Part shown: in pieces, positions 35,495 through 43,653 of the stretch | How positions within the stretch are numbered: position 1 is the first letter of the stretch | Layout: each line of letters begins with the position of its first letter | DNA from: Ancylobacter novellus DSM 506 | Lineage (GTDB): Bacteria > Pseudomonadota > Alphaproteobacteria > Rhizobiales > Xanthobacteraceae | Length of the DNA: 64,000 bases | NCBI RefSeq assembly: GCF_000092925.1 | Contig: NC_014217.1 | Span: forward strand, 3,224,001 to 3,288,000 | Direction of reading: 5' to 3' | The notes under the pieces: generated by a model | Database searches by the model: none | What the model was told of the DNA's origin: nothing | The model's input: only the letters and a program-made list of their open reading frames with translations | Translations under genes and position numbers: made by a program

Positions 35495-36910
35495 TCAGGG
35501 CAGGATCTTGCCCGGATTCATGATGCCCTGCGGATCGAGCGCCAGCTTGACCGCCCGCATCGCGTCGAGCGTCGCCGTGCCGTGCTCGGCCTCCATATAT
35601 TTGCGCTTGCCCTGGCCGACGCCGTGCTCGCCGGTCGCCGTGCCGCCCATGGCGAGCGCGCGCTCGACCATGCGGGAGATGAAGTCCTTGGCCTTGGCGA
35701 CGTCGTGCGGGTCGTCCATGTCGACCAGCGTGACGGTGTGGAAATTGCCGTCGCCGACATGGCCGACGATGGGCGCCAGCATGCCCATCTCCTCGATGTC
35801 GTGCTTGGTCTCGTCGACGCAGTCGGCGAGGCGCGACAGCGGCACGCAGACGTCGGTCGCCAGCGCCTTGGCGCCGGGCTTCAGCGGCAGGCAGGCCCAA
35901 TAGGCATCGTGCCGCGCCTGCCAGAGCTTGGTGCGGTCCTCGGGGCGCGTCGCCCAGGCGAAGTCGCCGCCGCCATATTCCTTGGCGATCTCGCCGAAGC
36001 GCTCGGCCTGCTCGTGCACGCTCGCCTCGGTGCCGTGGAACTCGACGAAGAGCGTGGGCTGCTCGGCGAGGTCGAGCTTCGAATAAGCGTTGCAGGCGCG
36101 CACCTGCACCTCGTCCAGCAGCTCGATGCGGGCGACCGGCAGGCCGGACTGGATGGTGAGGATCACCGCGTCGCAAGCGTCGCGGATCGTCGGGAAGGCG
36201 CACACGCCGGCCGAGATCGCCTCGGGGATGCCGGCGAGCTTCAGCGTCAGGTTGGTGATGATGCCGAGCGTGCCCTCGGCGCCGACGAACAGCCGCGTGA
36301 GGTCATAGCCGGCCGAGGACTTCTTGGCCCGGCGCGCGGTGGTGATGACTTCGCCATTGGCCAGCACGGCGGTCAGCGCGACCACGTTGTCCTTCATCGT
36401 GCCGTAGCGCACCGCATTGGTGCCGGAGGCGCGGGTCGACGCCATGCCGCCGAGCGAGGCGTCCGCGCCCGGATCGATGGGGAAGAACAGGCCGGCGTCG
36501 CGCAGGTGCTCGTTGAGCTGCTTGCGGGTGACGCCCGGCTCGACCACGCAGTCGAGATCTTCCGGGTGCACCGAGAGCACCCGGTTCATGCGCGAGAGGT
36601 CGATGGAGATGCCGCCCTGCGGCGCGTTGATCTGCCCTTCCAGCGAGGAGCCGGTGCCGTAGGCGATCACCGGCACGCCGTGCTTCGCGCAGGCGCGCAC
36701 GACAATTTGAACCTCTTGCGTGCTCTCGACGAAGACCACGGCGTCGGGCGCCTCGTTGGCGAGCCAGGTGATAGTGTTGGCGTGTTGCTCGCGAATGGCC
36801 CGGCCGGTCGACAGCCTGTCGCCGAAATGGCTGGAAAGACTGGCGATTACTTCCCGGACAGCTTCGCTCATCGCCGCCGTCGCGGGACGCTCCTCCACCA
36901 GCTCGGCCAT
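35495..36910 (-). CDS. FAD-binding oxidoreductase, GlcD / D-lactate dehydrogenase type
   Basis: A 471-residue flavoprotein of the 2-hydroxyacid dehydrogenase group (D-lactate dehydrogenase cytochrome-type or glycolate oxidase GlcD). The PCMH FAD domain shows VPVIAYGTGSSLEGQINAP, VVEPGVTRKQLNEHL, DPGADASLGGMASTRASGTN and FVGAEGTLGIIT. The C-terminal domain has HVGDGNFHTV and GTATGEHGVGQGKRKYM, ending GIMNPGKILP. GGAGAGGAGGG precedes the ATG. With no GlcE or GlcF gene nearby, a stand-alone D-lactate dehydrogenase is more likely than a glycolate oxidase subunit. Confidence 0.88.
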   Translation of the reverse strand: MAELVEERPATAAMSEAVREVIASLSSHFGDRLSTGRAIREQHANTITWLANEAPDAVVFVESTQEVQIVVRACAKHGVPVIAYGTGSSLEGQINAPQGGISIDLSRMNRVLSVHPEDLDCVVEPGVTRKQLNEHLRDAGLFFPIDPGADASLGGMASTRASGTNAVRYGTMKDNVVALTAVLANGEVITTARRAKKSSAGYDLTRLFVGAEGTLGIITNLTLKLAGIPEAISAGVCAFPTIRDACDAVILTIQSGLPVARIELLDEVQVRACNAYSKLDLAEQPTLFVEFHGTEASVHEQAERFGEIAKEYGGGDFAWATRPEDRTKLWQARHDAYWACLPLKPGAKALATDVCVPLSRLADCVDETKHDIEEMGMLAPIVGHVGDGNFHTVTLVDMDDPHDVAKAKDFISRMVERALAMGGTATGEHGVGQGKRKYMEAEHGTATLDAMRAVKLALDPQGIMNPGKILP

Positions 36911-37150
36911 GTCGCCCTCCTCTCCTGCACTGCGGTTCTGCGCTTTTCCGCCCACCGCATATACCTTATCGCCGCCCGCCGCGACCCCCGTGCTCGGCGG
37001 GCCGCCGCGCAAAAAGCCCGACGAAACCCTCGGATCGCAAGATTTCAGTCATTCAATCGCCATCACGACAGGTGACGACTGCACGGAAAGTCGGCACAAT
37101 GCTTGTCAATAAGGCAGCGCGGACCTCGCGCTCGGCGTCGGGATGGTGTC

Positions 37151-37663
37151 ATGCTAGACGGGATCGACTTCGAACCCGTGTTCTTCGCGCCCTTCGTTTC
37201 GTCCGTGATGACGGTCGAGCCGAGCTGGGTGGATCACAACGGGCAACTGCACGGAGCCTATTACAGCCTCCTGTTCGACCGCGCGGTCGAGGAGGCGGTA
37301 TTCCTCGTGGGTCTCGGTCCGCACCGGATCGAGAGCCGCCCCGCCTCGTTCTTCACGACCGAGGCGCATCAGCGTTTCCTGCGCGAGCTGCGCGCAGGCC
37401 AGGAGGTGCGGGTGACGCTGCGCCTCATCAACTATGACGACAAGCGCATGCATCTGTTCCAGGAGCTGCACCACGCCCGCGAGGGCTGGACGGCGGCGAC
37501 CTGCGAGCAGATTGCCCAGCATGTCGAATCCGGCGCGCGGCGCGTGGTGCCGTTCCCGGACGAGGTGCTGGAGCGGCTCGCGCTGATGAAGGCGGCGCAC
37601 GGCGCCCTGCCGATCCCGGACGGGCTCGGCCGGCCGATCAACATGCCGATCCGGCTGATCTGA
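37151..37663 (+). CDS. Hotdog-fold thioesterase family protein
   Basis: A 170-residue protein with a 4HBT-like hotdog domain: VEPSWVDHNGQLHGAYYSLLFDRAVEEAV carries the WxDxNGH-like active-site turn, followed by RFLRELRAGQEVRVTLRLI and DDKRMHLFQELHH. The form resembles acyl-CoA thioesterases linked to carnitine metabolism, but no carnitine genes are near, so the substrate is open. The ATG at 37151 was chosen over an upstream in-frame start at 37103. Confidence 0.82.
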   Translation: MLDGIDFEPVFFAPFVSSVMTVEPSWVDHNGQLHGAYYSLLFDRAVEEAVFLVGLGPHRIESRPASFFTTEAHQRFLRELRAGQEVRVTLRLINYDDKRMHLFQELHHAREGWTAATCEQIAQHVESGARRVVPFPDEVLERLALMKAAHGALPIPDGLGRPINMPIRLI

Positions 37664-37751
37664 GCCGGCGACGCCTTCGACGTCGCCCCCGGCTTGCGGA
37701 AGATGCAGGCCAGCCATGAGCTTGCATGTCTTCTTGTGCGGTGCGGAATGA

Positions 37752-37769
37752 TTATGCTGCGAAGCATAA
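37752..37769 (+). promoter_or_regulatory. Stem-loop with GCGA tetraloop upstream of a small gene
   Basis: TTATGCT-GCGA-AGCATAA is a perfect 7-bp inverted repeat with a GNRA-type loop, ending 27 bp before the ATG at 37797. It is AT-rich in a G+C-rich genome. It could be a 5' leader hairpin or a repressor site. Confidence 0.4.
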
Positions 37770-37796
37770 ACTTCCGCTCCAGCAAGGAGACACCTC

Positions 37797-38009
37797 ATGG
37801 CCCCCGCCTCTTTGGCCATCACCGCCGACGCTGCCGCCACCGCGACCATCCCGGCGCATGACACCCCCGCCAAGGGCATCTTCGGTCGGTTCCTCGACCG
37901 GCTGATCGCGGTCCGTGCCGCTCAGGCGCAGCGCGAGCTCGCCCGCTACTCCCACATCGCGAAATTCCCGCAGTCGCCGAACATGCTGGAACTGTTCGCG
38001 CGCGACTGA
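37797..38009 (+). CDS. Hypothetical small protein, 70 residues
   Basis: I do not recognise the family with confidence. The start is well supported by AAGGAGACACCTC before the ATG. The first ~20 residues are Ala/Thr-rich, then comes an amphipathic basic helix (IFGRFLDRLIAVRAAQAQRELARY), and a C-terminal FPQSPNMLELFARD. The middle part loosely resembles small DUF1127-like proteins of Hyphomicrobiales. It is convergent with prmA with 6 bp between stops. Confidence 0.65.
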   Translation: MAPASLAITADAAATATIPAHDTPAKGIFGRFLDRLIAVRAAQAQRELARYSHIAKFPQSPNMLELFARD

Positions 38010-38015
38010 CGCTAG

Positions 38016-38939
38016 TCACTGCCTCGGTCGGCCGGAGTCGGCCGAGAGTTCGAGCGTCGTCCAGCCTTCGATGGTCCGCCGCCGCACGAGGTGCAGCCCC
38101 TGCGCGCGATAGGCGGCGAGCGCCGCATTGGCGTGCGAGGGCAGCAATCCCGACAGCACGACCCTGCCGCCCGGCGCCAGCAGCCGGCGCAGCGGCTTGG
38201 CGATCGCCTTGAGCGGCGGCAGCAGGATGTTGGCGAGGATCAGGTCGTAAGGCCCCTGCCGGTGGAAGATGCCGGCGCCGAGACCCGGCGCATGCAGGAA
38301 ATGGATGTGCTGTGCGGCCCGGTTGGCCCTCGCATTGGCACGCGCGGTCGCCACCGCCACCCGGTCGATGTCGCTAGCCACCACCGGCGCGTGGAACAGC
38401 CGCGCCGCCGCCATGGCGAGCACGCCGGTGCCGGTGCCGACGTCGAGCGTGCGCGCCGGGCGGCGCCTGTTGCCATAGGCGGCGATGGCCTCCAGGCAGC
38501 CCTTGGTGGTGCCGTGATGGCCGGTACCGAAGGCGAGCGCCGCCTCGATCTCGATGCCGATGCGGCTCGGCGCCAGCTTGCCGCGGTCATGCGAGCCGTG
38601 GACGACGAAGCGGCCGATATTCACCGGCGCCAGCCCCTCCAGCGAGGCCGCGACCCAGTCCTTCTTGTCGAGGGTGAGGAACGTGACCGCCGCGGCATGC
38701 TCCGGCGCGACGAGGGCGATCAAGTCGCGCAGGCTGTCCTCGTCCGGCGCCTCGGCGAAATAGGCCTCCACCGCCCAGGGAGCCCCCTCGGCGAGGTCTT
38801 CCCTCTCGAAAGCGGCAGTCGCCACGTCCGCGGGGTCGAAGCTCTCGGAGATGATGTCGGAGATGGCCCGCGCCTCGCGCTCGGGCGCCTCCACCCGCAT
38901 CACATGGGTGGCGCCATTGGGCGGCAGTCCTTCGAGCAT
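38016..38939 (-). CDS. prmA: Ribosomal protein L11 methyltransferase
   Basis: PrmA trimethylates L11 at several sites using S-adenosylmethionine. The 307-residue protein has an N-terminal substrate-binding part and a Rossmann methyltransferase domain with LDVGTGTGVLAMAAARLF, VVASDIDRVAVATARANAR and the NILLPPLKAIAK motif IV. The stretch IEIEAALAFGTGHHGTTKGCLEAI is typical of PrmA. Length agrees with the family. Confidence 0.92.
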   Translation of the reverse strand: MLEGLPPNGATHVMRVEAPEREARAISDIISESFDPADVATAAFEREDLAEGAPWAVEAYFAEAPDEDSLRDLIALVAPEHAAAVTFLTLDKKDWVAASLEGLAPVNIGRFVVHGSHDRGKLAPSRIGIEIEAALAFGTGHHGTTKGCLEAIAAYGNRRRPARTLDVGTGTGVLAMAAARLFHAPVVASDIDRVAVATARANARANRAAQHIHFLHAPGLGAGIFHRQGPYDLILANILLPPLKAIAKPLRRLLAPGGRVVLSGLLPSHANAALAAYRAQGLHLVRRRTIEGWTTLELSADSGRPRQ

Positions 38940-39011
38940 GGGCGCTCCTCGCGCGGCGGATGAAACGCCGGCTGTGTAGGCGAGGACGAGGGAGAAGGCC
39001 AGAGAGCGCCC

Positions 39012-39482
39012 TCACAGATCGAAGGCGCGCTCCATGATCTCGTCGAGCGGATAGGGATTGGTCTCGGGGAAGGTCCGCAGCGGGATGCCAGTCTCGGCAG
39101 CGGCCTCCTTGCGCGCCCCGCGATAGGCGGAGGCAGTCGCTTCCTCGCGACGGCTTTTCAGCGACGGGCTATCGGTGATGACGTCCTCGACCTTCTGACG
39201 CTGCTGGACGATCGTAAGGAGCCAGCTCCGCGTGCGCTTCTCCGGCTGATGGTCCCATTTGAGCATGTGCATCAGCAGCACGCGGTACGCGCTTCTCAGC
39301 TTGCTGAACTGCTCGCGCCCCAAGCTCTCGATCTCCTCGGCGACGTTCTCGCGGTCCAACGCCTCGAAGGCCCCCTCGCGGATGCGCTTCGCCTGCTCCA
39401 TGGCCCAGGCATGGAAGTCGGTATCATAATCCGTCGCCGGCGCCGTGTCGCCGGTGCGGGTACGGGTCACATGCGTGCTCAT
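39012..39482 (-). CDS. DUF29 family protein
   Basis: A 156-residue helical protein with DUF29 hallmarks: YDTDFHAWAMEQAKRIREG, ENVAEEIESLGREQFSKLRS and LLMHMLKWDHQPEKRTRSWL. GAAGGAGGG precedes the ATG at 39482. The family is scattered and most common in cyanobacteria and some proteobacteria; the function is unknown. It lies 52 bp downstream of the helicase gene on the same strand... in transcription order it follows uvrD. Possibly acquired, but its base composition does not stand out. Confidence 0.85.
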   Translation of the reverse strand: MSTHVTRTRTGDTAPATDYDTDFHAWAMEQAKRIREGAFEALDRENVAEEIESLGREQFSKLRSAYRVLLMHMLKWDHQPEKRTRSWLLTIVQQRQKVEDVITDSPSLKSRREEATASAYRGARKEAAAETGIPLRTFPETNPYPLDEIMERAFDL

Positions 39483-39534
39483 GCGTCCCTCCTTCGGGAA
39501 AGCCGGATGCCGGAAAACTATAGCACGGTGCCGC

Positions 39535-42036
39535 TCACGCGGCGTCGACGAAGCTGTCGACCACCTTCTTCTCGCCGGCCTTGTCGAACTGGACGGTGAG
39601 CTTGTTGCCCTCGACCGAGGACACCTCGCCATAGCCGAACTTCTGGTGGAACACCCGGTCGCCTATGGCGAAGCGCGAGGGGGCGCCGGTCGACTTGGCG
39701 ATCAGTTCGCCCTCGATGATCCGCCCGCCGCGCGCGCTCTCGCTCGCGGCATAGCGCGAGCGGCCTTCCGAGAAGCCGGAGCCAGATTTGGCGGCGTTCT
39801 GCGCCCGCTGCCAGCCGGGCGTCGAATAGCTTGATCCAAACGTCTCCGCCTGGTCGAAGCGGCTCGGCCCATAGCCGTAGCGGCCGGCATAGCCGCCGCC
39901 CTGCCCGCCGCCCCAGCCGGAACCGCCACGCGATTCCGTCACCTCGACGTCCTTCTCCGACAGCTCGTCGAGGAAGCGGCTCGGCACGGCGGACTGCCAG
40001 AGGCCGTGGATGCGCCGGTTGGAGGCGAAGAACACCTTGGCCCGGCGCCGCGCGCGGGTGATGCCGACATAAGCGAGGCGGCGCTCCTCCTCCAGCCCGG
40101 CGCGGCCCTGCTCGTCGAGCGCGCGCTGGTTGGGGAACACGCCCTCCTCCCAGCCGGGCAGGAAGACGGTGTCGAATTCCAGCCCCTTGGCGGAGTGCAG
40201 CGTCATGATGTTGACGGCGTCGCCGCCATTGCCGCTGTCGACGTCCATCACCAGCGAGATGTGCTCGAGGAAACCGATCAGGTTCTCGAACGGCTCCATG
40301 GAGCGCACGAGTTCCTTCAGGTTCTCCAGACGGCCGGCGGCATCGGCCGAGCGGTCCTTCTGCCACATCTCGGTGTAGCCGCTCTCGTCCAGCACGATCT
40401 CGGCCAGCTCGTGATGGGGGAGCGTCGCCATCTGCTCGCGCCAGCGGTCGAAGGAGGCAACGAGGTCGCGCAAGGTGAGCCGCACCTTGGGCTTCAGCTC
40501 TTCCGAGCCGACCAGCTCGCGCGCGGCCTCGATCAGCGGCAATTGCGCCGCGCGGGCATGGTCGTGGATCTGCCGCAGCGCGGCGTCGCCGAGCCCGCGC
40601 TTGGGCACATTGACGATGCGCTCGAAGGCGAGGTCGTCGGCCGGCGAGGCGATGACGCGCAGGTACGCCAGCGCGTCGCGGATCTCGGCGCGCTCATAGA
40701 AGCGCGGGCCGCCGATGACGCGGTAGTTCAGCCCCAGCGTGACGAAGCGGTCCTCGAATTCGCGCATCTGGAACGAGGCGCGCACGAGGATGGCCACCTG
40801 CGTCAGCGCATGGCCCTCGCGCTGCAGCGCCTCGATCTCCTCGCCGATGGCACGGGCCTCTTCCTGGCTGTCCCAGGCGCCGGTGACCGTCACCTTCTCG
40901 CCGTTCTCGCCTTCCGAGAACAGTGTCTTGCCGAGCCGGCCCTCGTTGTGGGCGATGAGGTGCGCGGCGGCGCCGAGGATGTGGCCGGTGGAGCGGTAGT
41001 TGCGCTCCAGCCGCACCACCTTGGCGCCGGGGAAATCGCTCTCGAAGCGCAGGATGTTGTCCACCTCGGCGCCGCGCCAGCCATAGATCGACTGGTCGTC
41101 GTCGCCGACGCAGCAGACGTTGCGCGAGCCCTGCGCCAAGAGCCGCAGCCAAAGATATTGCGCGACGTTGGTGTCTTGGTACTCGTCGACGAGGATGTAG
41201 CGGAAGCGGCGGTGATAATCCGCCAGCACGTCCGGATTCTCGCGCAGCAGGCGGATGCCTTCGAGCAGCAGGTCGCCGAAATCGACCGCGTTCAGCGCCT
41301 TCAGCCGCGCCTGGTAGTCGGTGTAGAGCTTTTGCCCGCGCCCATTGGCGAAGGCGGCGCCCTCGCCGGCCGGCACCTGCTGAGGGGAAAGGCCCCGGTT
41401 CTTCCAGCCGTCGATGATGTTGGCGAGCAACCGCGCCGGCCAGCGCTTCTCGTCGATGTTCTCGGCCCGCAACAATTGCTTGAGCAGCCGGATCTGGTCG
41501 TCGGTGTCGAGAATGGTGAAGCCGGATTTCAGCCCGACCAGCTCGGCATGGCGGCGCAGCATGCGCACGCCGATGGAATGGAAGGTGCCAAGCCACGGCA
41601 TGCCCTCCACCTCCTCGCCGACCATGGCGTGGATGCGCTCCTTCATCTCCCGCGCGGCCTTGTTGGTGAAGGTCACGGCGAGGATCTGCGACGGCCAGGC
41701 GAGGCCGAGCGAGAGGATGTGGGCGATGCGGGTGGTGAGCACGCGGGTCTTGCCGGTGCCGGCGCCGGCGAGCACCAGAACCGGGCCGTCGGTCGCCTCC
41801 ACCGCCTCGCGCTGCTCGGGGTTCAGCCCGTCGAGATAGACCCCGCGCGAGGGCTCCCCACGGCCGGGATTGGCCAGCGCCTGCGCCCGCGCGGCGATGC
41901 CGCCGGGACGCGGCGCCGGAATGGGCGCAGGAGCCGGCGCACCCGCCGGCGCGGTCGCCGGCAGGTCGAAGGGGATGTCGAACTCGTCGTCGCGCGGCTG
42001 TTTCCGGGGGTCGGCCAAAGGCCCGCTCGCAGTCAT
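39535..42036 (-). CDS. uvrD: UvrD/PcrA-type ATP-dependent DNA helicase
   Basis: An 833-residue superfamily 1A helicase for nucleotide excision and mismatch repair and clearing of stalled complexes. After a ~65-residue Pro/Ala-rich N-terminus come the Q motif LNPEQREAVE, Walker A GAGTGKT (91-97), TFTNKAAREMKER (Ia), VDEYQDTN (II), GDDDQSIYGWRGA (III), LERNYRS (IV), and TLHSAKGLEFDTVFLPG (V). A Gly/Tyr-rich linker follows, then a C-terminal Tudor-like module (AIGDRVFHQKFGYGEVSSVEG), which in PcrA/UvrD contacts RNA polymerase. It could equally be called pcrA. Confidence 0.93.
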   Translation of the reverse strand: MTASGPLADPRKQPRDDEFDIPFDLPATAPAGAPAPAPIPAPRPGGIAARAQALANPGRGEPSRGVYLDGLNPEQREAVEATDGPVLVLAGAGTGKTRVLTTRIAHILSLGLAWPSQILAVTFTNKAAREMKERIHAMVGEEVEGMPWLGTFHSIGVRMLRRHAELVGLKSGFTILDTDDQIRLLKQLLRAENIDEKRWPARLLANIIDGWKNRGLSPQQVPAGEGAAFANGRGQKLYTDYQARLKALNAVDFGDLLLEGIRLLRENPDVLADYHRRFRYILVDEYQDTNVAQYLWLRLLAQGSRNVCCVGDDDQSIYGWRGAEVDNILRFESDFPGAKVVRLERNYRSTGHILGAAAHLIAHNEGRLGKTLFSEGENGEKVTVTGAWDSQEEARAIGEEIEALQREGHALTQVAILVRASFQMREFEDRFVTLGLNYRVIGGPRFYERAEIRDALAYLRVIASPADDLAFERIVNVPKRGLGDAALRQIHDHARAAQLPLIEAARELVGSEELKPKVRLTLRDLVASFDRWREQMATLPHHELAEIVLDESGYTEMWQKDRSADAAGRLENLKELVRSMEPFENLIGFLEHISLVMDVDSGNGGDAVNIMTLHSAKGLEFDTVFLPGWEEGVFPNQRALDEQGRAGLEEERRLAYVGITRARRRAKVFFASNRRIHGLWQSAVPSRFLDELSEKDVEVTESRGGSGWGGGQGGGYAGRYGYGPSRFDQAETFGSSYSTPGWQRAQNAAKSGSGFSEGRSRYAASESARGGRIIEGELIAKSTGAPSRFAIGDRVFHQKFGYGEVSSVEGNKLTVQFDKAGEKKVVDSFVDAA

Positions 42037-42112
42037 GGCAGGTGATTCTTAATAGAACAAAATGGCATCGCCATGCCCATTTGGCGAGGGTGGCGGCCAT
42101 ATGGACAGTGGA

Positions 42113-42910
42113 TCAAGGCCGCGGCAGCACCGTGATCACCGGCGAATCCGGCTCCGGCTTCATGCCGAACCAGCGCTGGTGGATCGCCGCCAGCGTGCCG
42201 TCCTTCTTCAGTCCAGAGAGGGCGCCGTCGATCCGCGCGGTGAGCGGCGAGTTCAGCCGCAGCGCCATGGCGTAGCGGTCCTCCGTCGGCAGCCGCTCCA
42301 CCACGGCGAGCTCCGGCCGCTTCAGGAGCTGATAGAGCAGCGCCGGCAAGTCGCCGAAATAGGCGTCGATCTCGCCGGCACTGAGCAGTTCGAGCGCGCG
42401 CTCCAGCCCGACGACGGGCACGGTCGGGCCGAAGCCATAGCGCGCCCGGTTGTCGCTCAGCCACTGCTCGTTGGTGGAGCCGGCCTCGGTGCCCACTCTC
42501 TTACCGGCGAGGTCCTCGAGCGAGCGCACCCTCGCGCTCTTCATCACCACCATGCCCTGCGAGGTCCGGTAGTAGGGCTGGGTGAAGTCGAAGCGCCGGC
42601 GCCGCTCGGGCGTGATGCTCATCGAGCACATCGCCACGTCGATCCTGTCGCCGGCCAGCGCCGGCAGCAATTCACCGAACGCCATGCCGACGAAGTCGAT
42701 CCGCATGCCGAGCCGTGTGCCGATCGCCTCGATCAGGTCGACCTCGAAGCCGACGAGATGCCCGTCCTCCCGGAACTCCCAGGGAGGGTTGTCCGGGAAG
42801 GTGCCAACGCGCAGCACCGGCCCCGCCGGAGCCTGCGCCTCGGCGGCCGGCATCGCTCCCGCCGCCCACAGCGCCAGGCCGACGAGCAGCGCGCGCAATA
42901 TGCTGACCAT
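42113..42910 (-). CDS. Amino-acid-type ABC transporter binding protein
   Basis: A 265-residue periplasmic solute-binding protein (family 3) with a signal peptide cleaved near AEA (residue 24). Domain signatures are LRVGTFPDNPPWEFREDGHLVGFEVDLIEAIG, DVAMCSMSITPERRRRFDFTQPYY, LAGKRVGTEAGSTNEQWL and AYFGDLPALLYQL. No permease or ATPase genes are beside it, so it is an orphan here. The ATG at 42910 follows a GGGGGG stretch; ATGs at 42922 and 42943 are alternatives. Confidence 0.87.
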   Translation of the reverse strand: MVSILRALLVGLALWAAGAMPAAEAQAPAGPVLRVGTFPDNPPWEFREDGHLVGFEVDLIEAIGTRLGMRIDFVGMAFGELLPALAGDRIDVAMCSMSITPERRRRFDFTQPYYRTSQGMVVMKSARVRSLEDLAGKRVGTEAGSTNEQWLSDNRARYGFGPTVPVVGLERALELLSAGEIDAYFGDLPALLYQLLKRPELAVVERLPTEDRYAMALRLNSPLTARIDGALSGLKKDGTLAAIHQRWFGMKPEPDSPVITVLPRP

Positions 42911-42999
42911 GGTGCCCCCCATGCCTGCAGCAATTGACGCCATCCCCGTTCGCGCCGATGCTGGCGCAATCGCGAACATTCGTCCAGCCGGCTCGCCCC

Positions 43000-43629
43000 A
43001 TGTCCAATGGCCTCTATCTGATGACCGCCCTGGCGGGCGCGCTTTATGTGCTCTCGCCCGGCCCCGCCTTCCTTGCTCTGTTCTCGCTGGCTGCGGCGCA
43101 TGGCCGCCCCGCCGGCGCCCGCTTCGTCGGCGGGCATCTGGTCGGTGACCTATCCTGGACGGCGCTGGCGCTGGCCGCGATCATCGGCGTGAATCAGCTT
43201 GGCCCGACGCTGTTCGATCTGCTCGGCATCTTCTGCGGCCTCTATCTGGTCTATCTCGGCATCAAGGCGGTGATGTCGCGCGAGGGCGCGGTGGTTCCGG
43301 TCGGCTCCAACCGGCCGCTGATGACCGGCGTGCTGTTCGGCCTCACCAATCCCAAGGCCTATCCGGTCTCGGTCGCCATGTTCACTGCGCTGACCGCGAG
43401 CTACGCCTCGAGCCTGTCCTGGGACGCGGCGCCGCAGCTGCTCGCCGCCGCCTTCGTCGGCTTCATTCTCGCCGACATATTGCTCGTCTGGGCCGCGGGC
43501 CTGCCGCCGGTGCGCCGGTTCTTCCAGCGCCATGGCCTCGCCATCACCCGCGTCGTCGGCGTGATGTTCATCGCCTTCGGCGCCAAGTCGCTGGCCGACG
43601 CCGGGCGCGGCATCGCCTCGCGCAACTGA
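43000..43629 (+). CDS. LysE family amino-acid exporter
   Basis: A 209-residue membrane protein with about six helices. The family signature appears as LYVLSPGPAFLALFSLAAAHGRPAGARFVGGHL near the N-terminus, then LFDLLGIFCGLYLVYLGIKAV and the FGLTNPKAYPVSVAMFTAL segment in the second half. LysE/RhtB proteins export amino acids or related metabolites. The start is 89 bp from the divergent binding-protein gene, so shared regulation is possible. Confidence 0.9.
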   Translation: MSNGLYLMTALAGALYVLSPGPAFLALFSLAAAHGRPAGARFVGGHLVGDLSWTALALAAIIGVNQLGPTLFDLLGIFCGLYLVYLGIKAVMSREGAVVPVGSNRPLMTGVLFGLTNPKAYPVSVAMFTALTASYASSLSWDAAPQLLAAAFVGFILADILLVWAAGLPPVRRFFQRHGLAITRVVGVMFIAFGAKSLADAGRGIASRN

Positions 43630-43653
43630 CGCGCCTCCGAATTGAGTGAATTG

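Noticed and set aside
33878..37075. Plus-strand open frame of 1065 codons opposite the AsmA and GlcD-like genes
   Set aside because: Low-complexity Ser/Arg/Ala translation with no recognisable domain; it is the complement of two clear genes on the minus strand.
37797..38009. Firm assignment of the 70-residue protein to DUF1127
   Set aside because: Only a loose resemblance in the basic helix is seen; the typical Arg/Leu-rich DUF1127 core and its end are missing.
39012..39482. DUF29 gene as a sign of a mobile island
   Set aside because: It stands alone between housekeeping genes, with no integrase, repeat borders or shift in base composition.
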